A stretch of DNA of 64,000 bases. It comes from Halalkalicoccus jeotgali B3. Lineage in GTDB: Archaea; Halobacteriota; Halobacteria; Halobacteriales; Halalkalicoccaceae. Position numbers and translations under genes: made by a program. The stretch covers positions 1,784,295 through 1,848,294 of the forward strand of contig NC_014297.1 in the NCBI RefSeq assembly GCF_000196895.1, written 5' to 3'. The notes below the pieces were generated by a model. It was not told the origin of the DNA, did not search any database, and worked only from the letters and a program-made list of their open reading frames with translations. Position 1 is the stretch's first letter, and every line of letters starts with the position of its first letter. Positions 60,621-64,000 of this stretch are shown here, in pieces.

Positions 60621-63218
60621 CTACCGGAACCGACCGAGCAGCCGGTAGTCCTCGTGGGGATCGTACGCGCGGAACGCGAGGCTGTTGGTCATCACCGAGA
60701 CCGAGGAGCCGGCCATCGCGAGCCCCGCCAGCGCGGGGTTGAGAAGCCCCAGCGAGGCGACCGGGATCAGCGTCGCGTTGTACGCCAGCGCCCAGAAGAG
60801 GTTCTGGTGGACCTTCCGGATGGTGGCCTCGGAGATCCGGATCGCCTTCAACACGTCCGCGGGGTCGTCGCGCATCAGGGTCACATCCGCGGATTCGATG
60901 GCAACGTCGGTGCCCGAGCCGACCGCGACGCCGATGTGAGCGGCGGTGAGCGCGGGCGCGTCGTTGACGCCGTCCCCGACCATCATCACGCGCTTGTCCC
61001 CGGCCTGGATCGACTCGACGGCGTCGGCCTTGTCCTCTGGCAACACGCCCGCGCGGACGTTCGCCTCGTCGATCCCGACCTCGCGGGCTACCGCGCGGGC
61101 GGTGCGCTCGTTGTCGCCGGTGATCATCAGCACGTCCAAACCCCGCTTTCCGAGTTCGGCGACGGTGCGTTTCGCGCTCTCTCGCACCGTGTCGGCGGCC
61201 GCGACGACCCCGACGAGCGCGCCGTCAGATGCGACCAGCATCGCTGTCTTGCCCTCGCGTTCGAGCCGTTCCATCGTCTCCGCGGCGGGCGCGGGGTCGA
61301 TTCCGTTCTCATCCATCAGCTTGCGGTTGCCCACGAGCACCTCGCGTCCCGCGACCGTCGCGCGAACCCCGTGGCCGGGGACGTTCTCGAACTCCTCGGC
61401 GTCGTCGAGTGCGATGCCGCGCGTGCGAGCCCCCTCGACGATGGCGCGCGCAAGCGGGTGTTCGGAGCCGGACTCGGCGCTTGCGGCCGCCGCGAGGACC
61501 GCCGTTTCGTCGCGCTCCGGTTCCGCCAGCAATCCGCCGTCGGAGGCGACCTCGCCACCGTCCGTCTCTGTTTCTCGAACCGGAACGACGTCGGTGAGCT
61601 CCATCTCGCCGCGGGTCAGCGTGCCGGTCTTATCGAAGACGACGGCGTCGATCCCGCGGGCACGCTCGAGGACGTCGCTACCCTTGAACAGGACGCCGTT
61701 GGTGGCCGCGATGGTCGAGCCGACCATCGTCGCTGCCGGGGTCGCGAGCCCCAGTGCACAGGGACAGGCGATCAACAGCGCGCTCGCGAGTACGACCATC
61801 GAGAACTCGCTTACGGGGATGCCCCCGGCCACTGGCCCGCCGCCGACGGGTTCGAGCACCGGGATCCACGCGCCGAGCGCCGAGGAGACGCCGTAGAGCG
61901 CGTTCGGCGCGAGCGCCCAGACGACCGCCCAGAGCACGGCGTTCGCGATCACCGCGGGCACGAAGTATGCGCTCACTTTGTCGACCAGCCGCTGGATGTC
62001 GGGCTGGCGCGACTGGGCCTCCTTGACCCGCTCGACGATCCCCTGGATCGCGGTGTCAGACCCGACCTTCGTGGCCTCGACCAGTAGAACGCCGTTCTCG
62101 TTGATCGTCGAGCCGATCACCTCCTCGCCCGCGGCCTTCTCGACCGGCACGGACTCGCCGGTGACCATCGACTCGTCGACCGCACTTTCTCCTTCCCGGA
62201 CGACGCCGTCCGTGGGCACGCGCTCGCCGGGGCGGACCTTCATCAGGTCGCTGACTGCGACCTCCTTCAGCGGGACCGTCCGCTCCTCGTCCCCGTCGAT
62301 GATGGTGGCCTCCTCGGCTTCCATCTCCAGTAGCGTCCGCAAGGCGTCGCTGGCCTGGGCCTTCGAGCGGGCTTCGAGCCAGTTGCCGAGCGTGATGAAC
62401 CAGAGGATGAAGGCGACGGCCTCGAAGTAGAGCCCGCCGGTGATCGCTCCGAGGAGAACGGCCGTCGAGTAGACGTACCCCACTGAAGTGCCCATCGCGA
62501 CCAGCGTGTCCATGTTCGCCCGGCGGCTCTTCGAGAGGGCGCGCCACGCCCCCGAGAGGAACTCCCGCCCGAGCGTCGCCATCAGCAGCGTCGCGAGGGC
62601 GAACTCGATCCACCCCACCGGGAGCCCGAGGACCGTCTCGGGAAGCACACCCACTCCGAGCATCGCGGCCATCACGAACACGAAGGGCGCGGTCAGGACG
62701 CCGCCGGCGATGACGAGGCGCCACTGCTTTTGCATCTCGCGCTGGGCGGCGCTTTCCCGTTCCTCCTCGTCGTCCCCGCGGACGGGCTCGTAGCCGGCGT
62801 CCTCGATCGCGTCGTAGACGGTCTCGAAGTCGGTCCCGGCGGGGTTGTACTCGACGCGGGCCTCGTCGGCGGCGAAGTTGACGCTCGCCTCGAGCACGCC
62901 CGGAACCGACTCGATGGCCCGTTCGTTGGTTTCGGCACAGGTCGCACACGACATCCCGCCGATCTCGATCGTTCGGCTCTCGCGGGCGGGTTCGTAGCCC
63001 GCCTCCTCGATCGCCGCGTAGATCTCCGCGAGCGAGACGACCTCGGGGTCGTACGCCACCGTCCCCTCGTCGGTGGCGAAGTTCGCGTCGACCTCTCCGA
63101 CGCCCGCGAGCGAGCCGACGGCCTCCTCGATGGTGCCAGAGCAGGTCGCACACGACATGCCGGAGATCTCCAGTTGGTGTGTCCTCACGATATCACTCGT
63201 CTCTAGAGAGGGGCGCAT
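60621..63218 (-). CDS. copA: Copper-exporting P1B-type ATPase
   Basis: 865 residues. Two N-terminal heavy-metal-binding domains each carry GMSCATC (residues about 22-28 and 92-98). The membrane metal site is IACPCALGLATP, the phosphorylation site DKTGTLT, and the hinge GDGVNDAPALTAAH; SGSEHPLARAIVEG is the HP motif of the nucleotide domain. This is the Cu(I) export class (CPC). The ATG at 63218 is used; a GTG at 63188 is an alternative. The metalloregulator gene 63 bases upstream on the same strand makes a two-gene copper-resistance unit. Confidence 0.95.
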   Translation of the reverse strand: MRPSLETSDIVRTHQLEISGMSCATCSGTIEEAVGSLAGVGEVDANFATDEGTVAYDPEVVSLAEIYAAIEEAGYEPARESRTIEIGGMSCATCAETNERAIESVPGVLEASVNFAADEARVEYNPAGTDFETVYDAIEDAGYEPVRGDDEEERESAAQREMQKQWRLVIAGGVLTAPFVFVMAAMLGVGVLPETVLGLPVGWIEFALATLLMATLGREFLSGAWRALSKSRRANMDTLVAMGTSVGYVYSTAVLLGAITGGLYFEAVAFILWFITLGNWLEARSKAQASDALRTLLEMEAEEATIIDGDEERTVPLKEVAVSDLMKVRPGERVPTDGVVREGESAVDESMVTGESVPVEKAAGEEVIGSTINENGVLLVEATKVGSDTAIQGIVERVKEAQSRQPDIQRLVDKVSAYFVPAVIANAVLWAVVWALAPNALYGVSSALGAWIPVLEPVGGGPVAGGIPVSEFSMVVLASALLIACPCALGLATPAATMVGSTIAATNGVLFKGSDVLERARGIDAVVFDKTGTLTRGEMELTDVVPVRETETDGGEVASDGGLLAEPERDETAVLAAAASAESGSEHPLARAIVEGARTRGIALDDAEEFENVPGHGVRATVAGREVLVGNRKLMDENGIDPAPAAETMERLEREGKTAMLVASDGALVGVVAAADTVRESAKRTVAELGKRGLDVLMITGDNERTARAVAREVGIDEANVRAGVLPEDKADAVESIQAGDKRVMMVGDGVNDAPALTAAHIGVAVGSGTDVAIESADVTLMRDDPADVLKAIRISEATIRKVHQNLFWALAYNATLIPVASLGLLNPALAGLAMAGSSVSVMTNSLAFRAYDPHEDYRLLGRFR

Positions 63219-63281
63219 CGTTAATCGGGGTTGTCCTTGTGATTCGTAACCCACACCAGGAATTCGCCGTCGATTCGAAGG

Positions 63282-63872
63282 TCAATCGGCGCCTTCCGCG
63301 ATGTCCTCGTAACGCTGGACGTAGAGGCGCTCACAGGAGCCACAGCAAAAGGGTTTGACGTCGCCGTCGATCCGTCGGGTGACGCCGTCGGCACCGACCT
63401 CGTTGCCACACTCGACGCAGGTGAGCGCGAAGTCGGTGTCGCCGTCGACCTGCAGGTTCCAGTCCGCGCCCGTCAGGAGTTCGACGTCGATCTCTCGGAT
63501 CGGGTCGGAATCGACGTGCTCGAACACCCACGACGCCACGTCCGTCGTCGGCGCGTGGGCGGTGATGACCACCTGCCCGCCGGCCGTGGTGAAGACGTGT
63601 TCGACGCCGTCGAGCCCGGACAGCGCCTCGCGGACCCTCTCGACCCCGTCGGGGGCGACCGAGAGCGTCACCAGCACCGGCGTTCCCTGCCGGAGTTGTG
63701 AGCGATCCAGATCCAGCGTGAACCGCCGGATAATGCCGTGGTTCTGGAGCTTCGAGACGCGATCGGAGACCGCCGGCGGCGAGAGGTCGACCCGCTCGCC
63801 GATCTCGCTGTAGGGACGCCGGGCGTCCTCGGTCAACAGCCTGAGGATCTCCACGTCGGTGTCGTCGAGCAT
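63282..63872 (-). CDS. Lrp/AsnC-type regulator with TRASH-like metal-binding tail (copper-responsive)
   Basis: 196 residues. The N-terminal helix-turn-helix DDTDVEILRLLTEDARRPYSEIGERVDLSPPAVSDRVSKL is Lrp-type. An effector domain follows (PVLVTLSVAPDGVERVREALSGLDGVEHVFTTAGG). The last ~45 residues (LTCVECGNEVGADGVTRR ... PFCCGSCERLYVQRY) hold CxxC plus CCGSC, the TRASH/metal-sensing arrangement. Regulators of this architecture control copper ATPases in haloarchaea (Halobacterium VNG1179C is the known case). It lies upstream of copA on the same strand and is probably autoregulated with it. Confidence 0.9.
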   Translation of the reverse strand: MLDDTDVEILRLLTEDARRPYSEIGERVDLSPPAVSDRVSKLQNHGIIRRFTLDLDRSQLRQGTPVLVTLSVAPDGVERVREALSGLDGVEHVFTTAGGQVVITAHAPTTDVASWVFEHVDSDPIREIDVELLTGADWNLQVDGDTDFALTCVECGNEVGADGVTRRIDGDVKPFCCGSCERLYVQRYEDIAEGAD

Positions 63873-64000
63873 ACGCCCCGTTTCGACCCTCGATACTAAA
63901 GCCACTTCGCCATGATCGGTTTCGGTTTGTAGATCCTACCGGGATCTGACTTCGATATCGAATGGACAATGCCAGAAAAGGTCGAGGGCCTCCGTAGGGA
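63873..64000. other. Right-hand edge of the window, probable regulator promoter
   Basis: 128 bases upstream of the copper regulator. TAAAG at 63897 and an AT-poor surround give no clear TATA box. A plus-strand ATG at 63969 (MPEKVEGLRR) might begin a gene beyond the window, but ten codons are too few to support a call. Confidence 0.25.

Noticed and set aside
1-64000. CRISPR array, rRNA or tRNA genes
   Set aside because: No regularly spaced repeat, cas gene, rRNA segment or foldable tRNA cloverleaf was seen.
63969-64000. Start of a plus-strand gene at the right edge (MPEKVEGLRR)
   Set aside because: Ten codons without promoter or homology are not enough to call a gene.

Overview
The window is chromosomal DNA from a halophilic archaeon (class Halobacteria). 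The evidence is high GC with strongly acidic proteins, Tat-type lipoprotein signals (RR motif followed by AGC), haloarchaea-specific families (RdfA, archaea-specific SMC-related protein, DUF5805-like protein, halocyanin), an archaeal RNA polymerase subunit L, archaeal Dph2 and archaeal TATA boxes. Genus cannot be fixed from the sequence alone. No rRNA, tRNA or CRISPR array was recognised.

Region 1 (1-5.97 kb): the end of a membrane glycosyltransferase gene, then an iron-uptake cluster (lipoprotein binding protein, GT75-like glycosyltransferase, ABC ATPase) marked by three copies of one 16-bp palindrome TTTAGG-N4-CCTAAA, and then a 2Fe-2S ferredoxin and a zinc alcohol dehydrogenase. No permease is visible. 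Region 2 (6.1-14.2 kb): a transposase-like HTH protein, an SMC-related/RdfA gene pair, galactonate dehydratase, a VOC protein, and an AT-rich island (about 11.5-13.9 kb) with an HNH-recombinase fusion, a DUF5805-like protein and a tyrosine integrase. Two near-identical 20-bp palindromic sites in the same orientation bracket 8.5-14.2 kb.

Region 3 (14.2-44.1 kb) is the centrepiece: a nearly uninterrupted carboxylate/2-hydroxyacid catabolic island. It has an IclR regulator, a malyl/citramalyl-CoA lyase family protein, three separate ~1000-residue FAD/Fe-S D-2-hydroxyacid dehydrogenases (plus a C-terminal remnant of a fourth), a lactate permease, malic enzyme, MFS transporter, NAD-type hydroxyacid dehydrogenase, ThDP enzyme, two class III CoA-transferases, a crotonase lacking both classical glutamates, a tartrate/D-malate dehydrogenase, a tripartite tricarboxylate transporter (TctCBA), two VOC proteins and a cupin. 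The inferred logic is: take up hydroxy- or polycarboxylates (LctP, TctCBA, MFS), oxidise them to 2-oxoacids or activate them as CoA thioesters, and cleave or decarboxylate to pyruvate, acetyl-CoA and glyoxylate-level products. Two candidate RNA structures lie in this island: a pseudoknot-capable leader before tctC and a four-hairpin cluster at 34.9-35.0 kb.

Region 4 (44.3-64 kb) is mostly housekeeping: a HisG-like protein and a coiled-coil protein, a metallo-beta-lactamase fold hydrolase, YlbF-like protein, TrkH/TrkA potassium uptake, Dph2, an esterase, a chimeric small ORF, a METTL5-like methyltransferase, rhomboid protease, RNA polymerase subunit L, HisF, ThuA-like, UDG-like, halocyanin, cupin and zinc-ribbon genes. 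It ends with a copper-export pair, a CopA-type P-ATPase and an Lrp-type regulator with a TRASH-like metal-binding tail.
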